From Elymus sibiricus (lineage: Eukaryota > Streptophyta > Magnoliopsida > Poales > Poaceae): a stretch of DNA of 64,000 nucleotides. The position numbers and the translations under genes are program-made. The stretch spans positions 419,473,409 to 419,537,408 of the forward strand of contig CM077667.1 in the NCBI GenBank assembly GCA_039707655.1. The letters run 5' to 3'. Of this stretch, positions 9,295 to 21,223 are shown piece by piece (position 1 is the stretch's first letter; each line of letters begins with the position of its first letter). The notes beneath the pieces were generated by a model. It made no database searches and was not told where the DNA came from. It saw only the letters and a list, made by a program, of their open reading frames with translations.

Positions 9295-12251
9295 ATGGTG
9301 GTGAACGGCCGGCCGCTCAAGAAGGCGAGGACGCGCGCGGAGGCCAGGGACTTCGCGGGGTTCCCGGCGGCCGCGGACGGCGGGGCGGTCGGGACGTTCC
9401 GGGAGGCGGTCAGGGGCTTCCTCGCGAGGCACGCGCGGCTGCTGCCGCTGCCCTCCATCTTCTCGCCGGCGGCCGCGGCCGCCCCGCCGCACCTGCTGAC
9501 GTGGAGGGTGTCGCTGCGGGTCGGCGAGGAAGGCGGGGAGGAGGACGCCGGTGCCTGCGGGGTGGAGCTCAACGTCGTCGAGGAGGATGTGCTCAGATCG
9601 CGATCTGTGTATTGTGATCAGTGCAGAGTCGTAGGTGAGTTGCTTTCCTTTTCCCCTTTACTTTTATTTTCTCTGTCCTCAGAAAATTGTTTTTCCCCGT
9701 ATAAAATTGTGTGTTTTTTTTCTTCTTGAAAACGTTGGTAGGATAATGTCTTTCGTTTGTCCTTTTATTATTGTTTATTTATTGATTTCATTTTTTAATA
9801 AGTTTGCGGGTGTGTCAAAAAAATTGAGTGACGGGAAAATGTCCCTGTATGGCATTTGCATGTTTTCCTGAATTTCTTTAGGCCCTGACTGTCCCCAAAT
9901 TTTATTGTTGGGGCGTTGCTTTTGAGTGAACAATGTCCATGATTGTTTTCATTCCCCTGATTGTCTCAATCATACAGTAGCGGTGATGGAATCTCATTCT
10001 CTAATGCATCTGCGTGCGGTTGCAGGATGGAGTGGGCACCCGGTGTGCGGCAAGCGCTACCATTTCATCATCGAGAACGACAGCATCCAGATGGCCGGCC
10101 GTCGCCGCACCTGCTGCCTGCGCTGCGGGACTCCCATGGTCGCTGCAGAATCAAGGTTGGAAGAACTAGCATTGTCAGTTCTTGGACAAAACAAACACAC
10201 CTTTCTACATGTATGTCTGAACAAAAATTACATATCACTGAAGATTGAACTGCATGCCCTTGAATTTGTTCAGCAAATGGGATCTGTATGCACGATTTTA
10301 TTTTACAGTCAGTTCAAAGATTCTCTCTGCGCATAGATGTATCCTTACCGTGGATGCGGTTTCTTGTCCAGGTGCCTCTTGTGCAACTTTGACATGGAAG
10401 GCGAGGAGCTGGAAGAGTGCGGGTACCTGCATCTCGATGATTCCTCGCACTTGCTGCACGCAGTTGTGCATGCAAACGGCTATGGGCATCTTCTCAGGGT
10501 AAATGGCCGGGAGGGCGGGTCGAGACACCTTACTGGCCGTGACATAATGAGCTTCTGGGATCGCCTGTGCAAGGTGCTGCATGTGAGGTAAACAGCTTTT
10601 GCTGCTGGTGATGGTGCGGTTAGGGTGACATGACCTAACCCTTATTCAAACACCAACCAGCCTAGCACTAAGACTGCCATTTTGCCCTCTTGCAGGAAGG
10701 TCACTGTCATGGACATATCCAAGAAGCACGGAATGGACTACAGGCTTCTGCATGCCATCACAAGTGGGCATCCCTGGTATGGTGAATGGGGATACAAGTT
10801 TGGCGCCGGTAGCTTTGCTCATACCTCAGATACCTACCAGGAGGCAGTTGATGTGCTCTCCGGTATACACCTGGCGTTGTACTCCTCACACCGCAGCCCC
10901 ATCAGAACCCCTTTGCAGAACACAATTGCTCTGTACTGGTCCCTTTCTGATCGACAGCTTGTGACTGTGAGGGACCTCTTCCGGTTCATAATGCACCTGC
11001 TTCACCAAGCTCGTAAGGGCGCTGAGATGTCAAAACCAGCCATGGATGAGCAAGGAGAAGCTGAATCAAACGTGCTCTGCATGTGGACAAATGAAGATAT
11101 CGACCGGGCAGAAGCTGCAATGCTCAAGGTCCTCCGGGCTGTCCAAGCTGGACGCTGGGTGTCCTGGCGTGCACTCAGGGGAGCTGCATCGAAGGCTGTT
11201 GACTCACAGGAGCTGCTGGATTATTCTCTTCGAGGACTGCGGGGAAAACTGATGGACGATGGCCATTTCATTGCTGTCCGCTGCAATGTTGAGACAAGTG
11301 CAATCGAATACAGGTAAACCTTGTTTCCAGCATGTTGCTCCAATTTGCAGAACTTCATCAGGCATTGACTTTGACCCCTATTTCATGCCAAACAGGCTGG
11401 AAACATATTCCAACCAGTCCCCAGTTGATGCAACTGTCTTTGGGCCCTCTGTTGAGCATCTTGTACATGATCTTCGCTTCCTCTATAATGCTCTGCTGAA
11501 CCCAGAAACAATGCTGTCTTCGCAACCAGAGGTGGTGGGTGCATCTGCACACAATGCAGCTGCAAAGATACTCGACTGCAAGCAGTTCATCAAACACTAT
11601 GATGAGACTGTTCCAGAAGCTCCTCCGAACCCAATCCTGCTTGCTGTGAGGTGTTCCATTGAACTGCTTGATCACCCAAAGGACTACACTGCACCTCCTG
11701 TGGAACTTGTACTTTTACCAGCAAGTGCCACCCTCGGTGAACTGAAAATGCTGGCCGCAAGGGTCTTTCAAGAAACGTACCTCATGTTCCATAGCTTTCA
11801 GGCTGAACAGCTCCCAGACTTCCCGAACTTAAGTGACACAACCCCTGTGAAGCACGTGCTTGACTCGAGCCAGCTTGTTAGGGTGAGGGGACGGTGCACT
11901 GGGGATAACAGGAGAATTGTGCAGTTCAGGATGGAGAGGGGCTTGGAGAACTGGACGGTTGACTGCAGCTGTGGTGCCAAGGACGACGACGGTGAGAGGA
12001 TGATGGCGTGTGATGCGTGTGGAGTGTGGCAGCACACAAGATGCTCAGGGATCAGTGATTTTGAAGAAGTCCCTGAAAAATTCATTTGCAGAAAGTGTGC
12101 CAGTCCACGCAAAGGAAAGGGGGGTCGTGGAGGTGGGGGTGGCAGTGGTGGCGGCAGAATGGAGATGGCTTCTGCCGGGAGGTGCAAGGATGAGATAGGA
12201 TCTTCTGTTGGCGGTGCGGGCAAAATTGGGCGCCTTGCAACTGTTGGGTGA
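9295..12251 (+). CDS. PHD-finger protein, MMD1/At1g33420 family (5 exons, 719 aa)
   Basis: Exons: 9295-9634, 10026-10155, 10372-10587, 10696-11313, 11396-12251. All introns begin GT and end AG, and the exons total 2,160 nt in one frame (719 aa). The usual length in this family is about 700 aa. The N-terminal region is Ala-rich. A Cys/His-rich region follows (exons 1-3, with YCDQC, RTCCLRC and CLLC motifs). The middle is helical, winged-helix-like, as in MS1/MMD1 proteins. The C-terminus has one PHD finger (C4HC3, residues 625-669, with [15 protein letters not shown]) and then a Gly-rich basic tail (about 675-700). Such proteins are nuclear and bind histone H3 tails. MMD1 and MS1 act in male meiosis and tapetum, and At1g33420 is their less-studied sister. 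The family is clear, but orthology to one member is not. The gene looks intact. Confidence 0.92.
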
Positions 12252-12688
12252 CTGTACATAATGTAGTGAAATGTAAATACTGAGCGAGAGTGGAGAGCAG
12301 CGCCCGAGGCCTGAACCTTCAAGTGGTTAATGGAATCTTTGTCTTTTGACCATATTTCTTCTGTTCCCTCCCAAGTAATCCTCTGTGATCTGTTAATCAT
12401 CGACAGTTCTGCATTACAACGACAAAACTAGTGAGACCACGAATAAGCCATGGCGGTTCAGTAATTAGACATTTTAAATATAGGACGTGAAGCTACTTCC
12501 TATATAACATATGACATATTAAATTTGGTGAAACATAATTGAGCATTACTAATCTAAGTGAAACTATGAATATGAAGATAAATCTAAGTGAAGCTAAATG
12601 TAGTAGGTAAACCTAATATAAATCACTGTTTCACTATTATGAAACCACTGTGGTTATGTTCATAAGCTAGATGATACATACAAAATAT
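12252..12688. other. 3' flank of PHD gene, AT-rich
   Basis: This contains the likely 3' UTR (12252 to about 12360) and then AT-rich spacer. No other gene is seen. Confidence 0.5.
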
Positions 12689-12855
12689 CAGTGGCGGAGG
12701 CAAAGGGTGGCCAGGGTGGGCCATGGCCCACCCTGAGTTTTGGAAATAGCTTTTTTACCATATAGAAAAAAAGGCTAATAAAGTAAAATAAAATAATATA
12801 TATGTATAGTAGCACTGCTGGTCCACCCTGGCCCAGTGGGCTAGGTCCGCCACTG
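12689..12855. mobile_element. hAT-type MITE (167 bp, TSD CAAAATAT)
   Basis: The ends are CAGTGGCGGAGG on the left and CCGCCACTG on the right. A perfect 8-bp duplication, CAAAATAT, lies at 12681-12688 and 12856-12863, which is diagnostic of hAT insertion. There is no coding capacity. Its end sequence is like that of the MITE at 32016-32194. Confidence 0.88.
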
Positions 12856-13452
12856 CAAAATATCAACGTATGGTAACATTGAGATTACTGACATGGAAAC
12901 TTGAAAAGGCTTCATCCGATGGCTTAACCTGATGGTAACGTATGATGGCTTATTTGGTTTGCCCTAGTTTCGTTCTATTTGGTGTGAAAACTGCACAAAC
13001 CCCAACAGATTAATGTGAAAGAACAAACTTACAACAAGTTTTGTTGGATAATAGATAAAACTCGTCTTGATGCTTGAAATGATAAACCTGTAAAATGAAA
13101 ATTCGCTAGAACTTTAGGCATTAAAGCGTAGGTGCTGAGCAATCACCGAATGGTGTGGAGATAAAACAGAGGGTGCATACCTTATTTATGCTGCAAAAAG
13201 AGCTTCCTCGGGTTATCGATTAACAAGACAGGTGTTCGATGAACATAAAAACTGCACAGAAAATAGTGTGATTAAGTAACTAAATTTATGAGGACGCCAG
13301 TAGTTACAAATCGAACATCGTCAAGGATGTTAAAGCTACTCCAAGTTGTATGGTGTACATATTTTATGCTTCTATAAATCAGAGTCATAATGCGCAACAC
13401 GAGCCTCAGCACAAACGTGAGGAGATACTGTAGTGCTGGTGAATATCTTGAA

Positions 13453-13569
13453 GGCTGTTTCTAAAGTGGGCATATCGGTGATTATACTATCACCTTTAAA
13501 TCGGCATAACCGGCTGTTTCTAAAGTGGGCATATCGGTGATTATACTATCACCTTTAAATCGGCATAAC
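13453..13569. repeat. 59-bp tandem duplication
   Basis: Two almost identical copies (13453-13511 and 13512-13569) each begin GGCTGTTTCTAAAGTGGGC. Each copy contains the inverted pair GGTGAT/ATCACC separated by six bases. Confidence 0.85.
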
Positions 13570-13686
13570 AGTACAATGTTTTAGTGTTGTAGGAAAAAAA
13601 ATAGTACTAGAAGCTTCCACCCCGCATATAATTACCTATTCATAAGTGCGATCGTTTGTTTAGATTAAATCTGAAGGCAGAAAGAA

Positions 13687-13862
13687 CTACAGAATATCCA
13701 ACATAAAGACGTCTCTTGATGTGTTCTTCAAAGTAATGATGGTTCTCACGTTTGTGCTGAGTCTGGTGTTGGATATTCTGTAGTTCATGTACTAAGAATG
13801 TCCAACATAAAGATGTCTCTTGATCTTCAAAGTAATGACGGTTATACTGTGTGTGCTGACCA
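13687..13862. repeat. inverted repeat plus direct repeat block
   Basis: CTACAGAATATCCAACA near 13687 is the exact complement of TGTTGGATATTCTGTAG near 13768, a 17-bp inverted pair enclosing about 65 bases. The enclosed segment (TCCAACATAAAGACGTCTCT and onward) is repeated directly at about 13800-13855 with a small deletion. Confidence 0.75.
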
Positions 13863-14017
13863 GAATTTTAGCAAATGTCAAAATGAACAAACTACACATG
13901 ATGGGATACCAGGTTATAGAATAAATAACAGATAGCTAAGTAAATAATGTTTTCCATAGACGATCATGAAAAGTAGAAGGATGTGGTAGACCTAAGAATT
14001 CCATACATAAATATTTA

Positions 14018-14197
14018 GAGCCTACTTGGTTTGGAGTCAATTTTTGGCAACCCTAAAAAGCTGGCAGCTGATTGGTTGGGCTCCAATTTTCGAAAATTCT
14101 TCGAATCAAACACTAGTAAAGTTGTCAAATGTTGGCAAGTTTGAGCTTTGCCAAAGATTGGTATATGCCAAAATGTGGCTCCTAACCAAGCAGGATC
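14018..14197. mobile_element. Tourist-like MITE (180 bp, TSD TTA)
   Basis: The imperfect inverted ends are GAGCCTACTTGGTT on the left and the complement of GATCCTGCTTGGTTAGGAG on the right. A TTA duplication lies at 14015-14017 and 14198-14200. It is PIF/Harbinger-derived with no coding capacity. Confidence 0.8.
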
Positions 14198-15059
14198 TTA
14201 TTTACTACATGCAGCTTCTGAAATCCTGAACAGAGTAGAGATCTTGGATTCTCTGGTATGAGCTAGAAAAAACCGATTAACCAGGGTTATCTTGTGGATT
14301 ACCATTTAGCAATTGTCTACACGCGTCCTAACAAGGATTACTTACAAAACTATACTGATCACGAGTAGCATGTGCGTTCATCAAGCATTCAAAGGGTTCC
14401 CAATTGACCTGATGACACTGAAAACGAACTATGTGCTGCCGTTTAGCCACAACTATACTCTTATGACCACCAGCCACTGAGAAGTAAGACCAAACCTAAC
14501 ATTTTGTAAGTGCAAAAATGACACATCTAGTGTTCCTCGGGGCACTTCCCAAGAAACTGAAGCTAACATATTTCTCCACAAAGTTCAGACCGCAAGCCCG
14601 ACACAAAGGATGATCACCAAATAAGAACAAGCGAAGACATTTTCAAGTCTTCAAAGAGACGACCCTTATCCTCTTAATTAACCCTACTTACTTAATATAA
14701 CGCTATTGCATACTTACACCCTTGAACGAAACAGAATCAACCAAGTGGCGACCCAGATATTCGAAACACTGGAAGCAGGGCAATCGTGCACCAGAACATG
14801 AATAGAATACCTGAAAAGGGCAGCTGGCCGCCAATGCACCTAACGGAGCACCAAGAACCCGAGGGCGCGTCGCCTTTCCAGCACCTGCCTTAACACATAA
14901 GACACGGCAAACGCAGAAAGATTATCATTAAGCCCTAAAATGATCCGAACCAGGGCGGAACCAAAATCACAATCACTAATCGCTAATCAGCTACCAGATT
15001 TCGAAGCCGGTCTAGGCATCCACGGAACAATCAGCGCATGACCCAATTTTAGAAGCCGC
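14198..15059. other. non-coding spacer
   Basis: No coding frame is supported. On the minus strand a possible splice donor (CAG|GTATTC) occurs near 14810, which would fit a 5' UTR exon transcribed from the CpG block to the right. Confidence 0.35.
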
Positions 15060-15560
15060 GGCGATGCGCGAGCATGGAACCCTAGAATCCGCCCGGCCGA
15101 AGCACGAACTCCGAGCTCGAAGCAGGGGGGCGGATCAAGACGGCGCGCGTGCGTGCGCCAGCGCAGCCAGAATTGGTGGAGGCCGGCCGAGCTCGTCCAA
15201 TCGCCGGGCCACGGGGAGCTCGCCGATGGGTGGATGGACGAATGGCCGGCCGGGGCTGTGCCAGCGGGGGTCGAGGCAGCGAGCGAGGCGCGCGATGAGG
15301 CCGACGCGCAGCGATGGCGGCGACGCGCGTGGTGAGCTGCGGGAAGCTAGCTCGAGGGCGCGGCGTGGGGCGGGCGCGCTGGAGGCGCATCGGGCCTGGC
15401 GGGATTGGAGCTTGCTTGGGGAGGGGAGGGCAGGGCGGGGGCAGGGGTAGGGTAGGTCAGGACTCGGGAGAGGAAGAAGAAGACTGCGGGAGGAAACGGG
15501 TACGGGACGGGACGGTGGAGAGGAAACCGCGGAGGCGATGGATCTCGCCTCACCCTTCCA
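15060..15560 (-). promoter_or_regulatory. CpG-rich promoter-like block
   Basis: A strongly GC- and CpG-rich island stands in otherwise ordinary sequence. Several overlapping open frames exist on both strands, but all are low-complexity Arg/Pro/Ala-rich shadows. The layout (GC block, then a possible 5' exon and GT donor on the minus strand) suggests the start of a minus-strand transcript without recognisable coding sequence before 12252. Confidence 0.35.
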
Positions 15561-17098
15561 CAGCAGATATTTGGGTAAATAAAAATAAAATGCACTTATA
15601 TCACGAGGTGCTGTGAGGAAAGGCTGATGCTGCGTGCGTGGTTTTTCTGCGGATACGTAATTAATGTGCATGATGATGGGGTCGGGAGGCTGCGTCATAT
15701 ATGTGCCCATGCCACACGCAAGGTGGGGAATTGGTCAAGGATTCGGTACTAATACAGATAGCCAAAGTATTTGTACTCCGGTAATAAACTAAAAAAACTC
15801 AAAAAAAAAAGGTTTATATTTGCACCGAATTTCGATTTTCTTCCCTCTGATTGTGATCAGGTGACCGATCCTTGCGACATGCACAGCCGTAGGCGGCGCT
15901 TTCCAGGCTCTCGATGGCCATGGCGTCACGCACGCGCGCGCTATTGCGGTTTTAGGGCCATGTCCTCCGGCTCGTGTCAGCCGGGGCTGCGCTGGGTGCG
16001 ACGCTTCGTGTGGGCCCTCCTGCTTGCTTACCCTATTCGGTTAGGGGACGGGGCACTGACTGGTCAGCGTGCCGTCCAGTACCCACGCGGTCGTGGAAAG
16101 GAGGAAAGTGTCAGCGCTGGGTGGCAGCAGGGCGTATCGGGTGTGCTCTGTTTTCCTGAGTCGGTCAAAGCGAGCGGCTGGCGACATGGCAGCAGGGCAG
16201 CAGCATCTTTGTGCAAACCCAGTAGTACTACCATGGAGCTCGCTAGATACACATGTCCATGTCACCGGACGTTCTCATCTTCGTCCCGTGGCGTGGGCCG
16301 GCAGTCCTGTGCACCGAGAGGCGCCACACGTGAGAGGAGGAGATAGCGCCGATGACACGTACTACTGTTACCTTTTCTCCTTGGAGGCGGAATGCTCCAT
16401 CTTGGCAGCATCGTTGCATGCACTCTTGGGCGGTTCTGTTCTGCATTTCAGGAAGATGGAGCTGCCATATCTCGTTTGCACCGGCCAAGGAAAACCGCAC
16501 GGGCGGGGCAGAGGCATCTCTCAGGGACCAACGCGCGAGCCTGCCCATCGTGCTGCCGCAATTGGGGAAATATTCTTTCGCCCTTGCATCTACCCTCGCT
16601 TGAAAAGATGAACTCTTCACCGCGTTTCCAGTCTTCTCATTGCCATCCGGTGGTGGTTGTGGTTCAGAGTCATGCTGTATGTCTGTCCCACCTTCCAAAG
16701 CACAATCGTTCTTTCCTGCTTTCGAGCACCTATTATTCTGCTTCCACAAATGCTACCGTCTTTTTCTTTTTGGTCTCAGTTATCCATGGATTATATCAGC
16801 TCCGGTGTTTGCTCTCATTTTACCTTTTGAGATATTTGTGAGCCTAAAAGAAATTGACATGTTTGTAAGTGGACGACTAGTTGCTAGTACTACTACTTGC
16901 TAGTACTAGCTTACCGCTGCTGTGACTAGACGGCGTTCCTTTGAGATGTCACGGCTGTTTGCTTTCTGCAGCGGCGTCATTTCGTCCCGTGACAGGTTGA
17001 TGCACAGTGGAGCCCCAGTGGAGTGGAATCGACATCAGCTGTGGTACGTGGGTCGATAATTGCGTCTACAGTTCTCCGGTGTCTCGCTTGGTCCCGGC
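15561..17098. other. intergenic region, no gene recognised
   Basis: Open frames occur at 15771-16346, 16069-16611 and 16392-16841, but none shows a known domain or consistent codon use. I see no transposon ends here. Confidence 0.4.
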
Positions 17099-17101
17099 TT
17101 A

Positions 17102-18990
17102 GAGCATCTCCAGCCTCCCCCCCCCCCCCCCAACAGGCCCCCCAAGGCCGATTTTTTGCGCCGGCGGGCGAAAATCGGCTCAGTCACGCCCCCACGAGCC
17201 CATTTTTCGTCGGTTAGGGCCTAATTTAGCGCCGGCGTACTCAGGCCGAACCCCGCGCGCTGGGGGGCGCCTGGGGGCGCCGGGCGAAACGTTTTGGCGC
17301 GAAAACGGGGTGGGTCCGCCGAGTCCGCCGAGTCAGCGATCGCGCGGCGTCGTCGTCCTCATCGCCTCGGTTTCCCGCGGGGAATCAATGCAAGGCTGCC
17401 GCCGGTCAGCCTTCCATTGATGCCGCGCCTTCACGAGCCGGCGTTCACGGGCGGCGCAGTCAGTACGGGGCGACGCGCGTCCACACCTCGCCTCCCACGC
17501 GTCCGCACGGTGCCGCCCACTCGCCTGCTATAAAAGGCGACCACGCCGGTGTTCGCCACACCTCGCCCCCCAATCCCACCAGCGACGCCCCTCGCTCTCC
17601 CCAGCGATCTCCTCTCCCCCTCTCCCCCCCTACCCCCCCTCCCACCCCCGCAATGGCCGAGCGCTACCCAGGCGACGGCGAGGCCCGCAACGGCTTCGGC
17701 CGCCGGCACCTCCACGAGGACGAGGCCCCGCCTGCTGTTCGAGGCGGAGTACCCGACGCCGCCGGACATGCGGGCGCCCGACGCCTGGAGGCTCAGCGCC
17801 GGCGGCGTCCCCGTGCCACCGGAGCCGAGCGGCGCGCCGAGATCGCCCGCATCCGGTCCTCCCTGTTCGAGGAGGTGCGCCGGCAGCCGAGGTACGCCCC
17901 GGACAGCACGAACCTTTGGACGTCCTACTTCGAGCGCCGCCGCGAGGAGCAGCTCGCCTCCACCAACGGCGGCCCCGCGCGCGGCCGCAACACGAGGGCC
18001 GCCGTCTTTGGTGGGGCGTCCCCGGACGCACGCTCGAGGCCGTCCTCGAGCACATCGAGGGCAGCAACGAGCCGCACCTCGGGTACCCGGACGAGCCGAC
18101 ATCCATCTCCCGCCGGAGGGGCTCGTCGTGGCAGCCACAGCGCATGGAGGCGCCGTCGTCGTCGTCCTCCCACTCATCCCACTCCTCCGGCGCAACGCGC
18201 ACGCCGCTCGTCGCCGTTAAGGCCGATCCCGGCGTGTCGCCGCTCCGACGCAGCGGGCGCAACAGCGGCGGCATCACCATCAACGAGGGCCGTCGCCGCG
18301 AGCCCTCGCCTCCCCGCCGCCACCTCCGCCTTGTCAGGCCAAAGACGGAGCCTGGCACGCCGGCGGTGGTCAAGCAGGAGCACCTGGCCATGGCCACCGC
18401 CGACGACGAGGCCGCCCTGAAGTGGGTGCGGGACGACTACGTCCGGGAGGAGGTGGAGCGGCAGCGCCGGGCCCTCGAGGAGATCGAGGCTCGCCACCGT
18501 GCCCGCCGCGAGGAGGAGATCGCCAGCCTCATCATCCTCGACGACGACAGCGACGGGGAGGCGCCCGGGCCCTCCAACCCCGACCTGCACCGTTTCGGCG
18601 ACGCAGGGCAGGGCTGCAGCAGGGACGGCGGCCGCGGCGCGCCGGACGGCGACGGCAGCGACGGCGACGGGGACGACGGCAGCGACTACACTGACTTCTA
18701 CAAGCTCCTCGGCATGTAGAATGCGGCGGCGTGGCGACGGGACGGTGGCGGCGGGACGACGTAGCCGATGTAGTCTTTTTTTTTAGCTTTTGTATTATAT
18801 TTCAATGAAAATCCGAAACTTTTTAATGTTTTGGGCCGATTCTACACCCATAATGGGCTGAAAGCGGCGGTTGAGGGGCGACCCCGGGGCCGCGACTGGG
18901 AAGCCGAGCCCCCCAGGCCGATTTTAGCGCCGGCTGCCCCCAGGCGGCGCTAAAATCGGCCCCTAGGGGGGCCAACGGCTGGAGATGCTC
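17102..18990 (+). mobile_element. PIF/Harbinger-like element (1,889 bp, TSD TTA)
   Basis: The inverted ends are GAGCATCTCCAGCC and its complement GGCTGGAGATGCTC. A perfect TTA duplication lies at 17099-17101 and 18991-18993. The interior is very GC-rich and carries a plus-strand open frame broken by frameshifts. No transposase domain is visible. Confidence 0.88.
17653..18719 (+). pseudogene. frameshifted charged protein inside Harbinger-like element
   Basis: The frame starts with MAERYPGDGEARNGFGRRHL. It shifts near 17725 to one encoding LLFEAEYPTPPDMRAPDAWR, shifts back near 17830 (AEIARIRSSLFEEVRRQPRY), and shifts again near 18000 to a third frame that runs WWGVPGRTLEAVLEHIEG through an Arg/Ser-rich stretch, a helical ERQRRALEEIEARHRARREE segment and an acidic tail ending YTDFYKLLGM at 18719. 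From memory, closely similar proteins are annotated in many copies in wheat-group genomes, consistent with a transposon-borne ORF. The function is not known. At least three shifts make this copy non-functional. Confidence 0.7.
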
Positions 18991-18993
18991 TTA

Positions 18994-19609
18994 GGTACTA
19001 GCCAGTACTGTCTGCTATCTACAGAACGTGTTTTTTTTTAGAAGCTATCTACAGAACGTTGAGATAGAAGAATGAGTTAAATACTCTAGAGGTGCTTCAA
19101 CTTGCCCTGCGCAGTCAGTTTAGTGTCTAAAGTTGTAAAATACATGAAACTGGTGTTCGAACTTGTTTGATATTGCAAATACGGTTCCTCCTTTTATGTC
19201 TGGACGTACGTCCAGCCGTGTGACGTGTCAGGCGGTGACCCACCTGTAAGTGGCCGAGAGCAGGGAAAGTGCTGGATACTCCGCACGTGAGAATTTTCTT
19301 TATAGAAACCCTCTTATATTTTATTTAATCACATAGAAAATACCTTAAATACAGTGTATGCTAGCGAGAAATGACATGAAAAAGAACATCATGGAGAGGT
19401 TTAAAATCTAGCACCTCCTACAACCACGGCTCGATCTGTCCACTCGACCAAATATGCATTGCTTCACCTCTTACCCAGAAAGCTATGTAGAGCTTTTCAC
19501 GTACTGCTCTATAATTTTCCTAATGCGTTATCTATTGCCTTATTTATTTATTTTCATGTTCCTGTTTAGTTTCATGGGACGTAACTTTTTGCATATAAAA
19601 AATATAATA
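18994..19609. other. AT-rich intergenic, no gene
   Basis: Nothing coding is seen. The sequence is AT-rich with short homopolymer runs. Confidence 0.5.
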
Positions 19610-19702
19610 CTCACTTCGTCATAAAATAAATGTTTTAATTTTAGTATAACTTTGTACTAAAGTTAGTATAAAGTTGAAACATTTATTTTAGAATGAAGGG
19701 AG
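19610..19702. mobile_element. Stowaway-type MITE (93 bp, TSD TA)
   Basis: The ends CTCACTTCGTC and GAATGAAGGGAG are flanked by TA on both sides. The interior is an almost complete inverted repeat around TTTGTACTAAAG. The same length and core occur at 26520-26612. Confidence 0.8.
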
Positions 19703-19912
19703 TATGCGAATTTTTTTTACATATTTTTTCTTTTCATTATTGCGTACATTGAAAAGGTAGACATGAACTTTTTCAAAATTTTATGGGGCTTGAAATAGTT
19801 CAACCTACATTGGAAATTATTGTGTAAATTTATGCATGTTCATTCCAGACCACAAGCACACACTATTACTGTTTATCTTCTCTCTATTTCTAGAATACCC
19901 AAGTATTATGTA

Positions 19913-20245
19913 CTCCCTCCGTTCCTTTATACAAGGTGTATTTGTTTTTCGATAAAATTTCACAATGTAAGGTGCATTTCTTCTAAATCCTCATAATTCT
20001 GTTGTTAGCCTTCAAAGAAAAGGAAAGTATCTCTTCCCTGATTGCATGCATCTCTTCTTGTAAATAGAAAAGAAGGAAAGTATCTCTCTCCTGATTGTGT
20101 GTATCTCTTACTTTCCTAGCCTAAATGATTTAGTTGCCTCTATCAATGATTTTGCCAAGGTTAATTTCGTCTTACCATGTGTATAATTACGTGTCTTGGT
20201 CACCGTGTCGAAAATAATACACCTTACATAAAGGAATGGAGGGAG
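19913..20245. mobile_element. Stowaway-like MITE (333 bp, TSD TA)
   Basis: The ends CTCCCTCCGTTCC and GGAATGGAGGGAG are flanked by TA. The subterminal segments (ATACAAGGTGTAT and ATACACCTTACAT) also pair. It contains an internal direct repeat, AAAGGAAAGTATCTCT, at about 20018 and 20072. Confidence 0.82.
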
Positions 20246-20247
20246 TA

Positions 20248-21223
20248 TTAACAAATTGACAATGTTGTATTTTGTAAACTATTAAACATGCATTAGAAAG
20301 TATTGTGTTGAATTTTTTAATACAATTATTCAAAATGTTATAGAATAATTTTCTAATACATGTTGACTTTTAATAAATACACATTGCCAAAAGATAATGC
20401 AAGACGAACATTTTTAAAATACACGTTATAATTTTTTAATACATGTGAAACATTTTCGAAGAACATGTTAAACATTTTTTCAATTGCACTAAAACTTTTT
20501 TTAAGTTTATGGAAGCTGTAATTTTTTCTCACATGTCTTTTTTTTGTGCGGTAATAATGATATGAAAAATAAAATAAAGAACTTGAAAAAATGAAAATAA
20601 AAATTGTGCGGGTCCATAGAAGCGTCTGATATAAATAAAAATAGTTTGAAGTATTTTATTAAGGCTAAAAACTGGCACTTGAAAGTTTCAAAAAGAGTTG
20701 ATTGTTTTCACACAAAACGTATGCATGTGCTCTAAGTGACTTTCATATTTAGTTCGACTTCGATTGTATCGTGTTAAAAAAAATAAAAACTTAAATATAC
20801 ACTCAGCAGTGTAAGACACGGTGGAAAACCAGAGCGTACAATGCAATCCGTGATTCCGAGAGCTCAGGTTTCATCCTTGATCCTATATCATTCTCTTTTT
20901 TCTTTCTAATTTCTAATTTGTGATGTTTTCTTCAGTGATTAAATAAAATATGACGGTGTTTCGAACAAAAAATTCCTCACGCTCGGACCATCCGGCGCCT
21001 TCTCAGCTCTCAGCCACTGACAGGTGAGCCACTGCCACACAAGTTGGATGTACCATGTACGCCCAAATACGGATGGGGACATAGTATTTGTAGGCCCGAA
21101 CAAGTTCGAGCATTATATTCATGTGTTTTACAATTTTAAGCACCAAACTGACCGAGCAGTATAAGTTGAGGCATCTCTAGTATATTTAATTCTAGAAGAA
21201 TCATCAGTTACAAAGTAAAAAAC
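20248..21223. other. AT-rich intergenic, no gene
   Basis: No coding frame or transposon ends are recognised. Many short A/T runs are present. Confidence 0.5.

Larger units (their letters stand above)
12864..14017. other. AT-rich non-coding region with local duplications
   Basis: No gene is seen. It contains the 59-bp tandem duplication (13453-13569) and the hairpin/direct-repeat block (13687-13862), listed separately. It could hold introns or non-coding exons of a minus-strand transcript starting in the CpG block at 15060-15560. Confidence 0.4.

Noticed and set aside
15135..15710. 191-aa Pro/Arg/Ser-rich minus-strand frame
   Set aside because: Lies in the CpG block, with no domain; parallel frames of similar length exist on the other strand.
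17431..18590. Long minus-strand frames opposite the Harbinger-like ORF
   Set aside because: Low-complexity Gly/Arg/Ala content, shadows of the GC-rich plus-strand frame.
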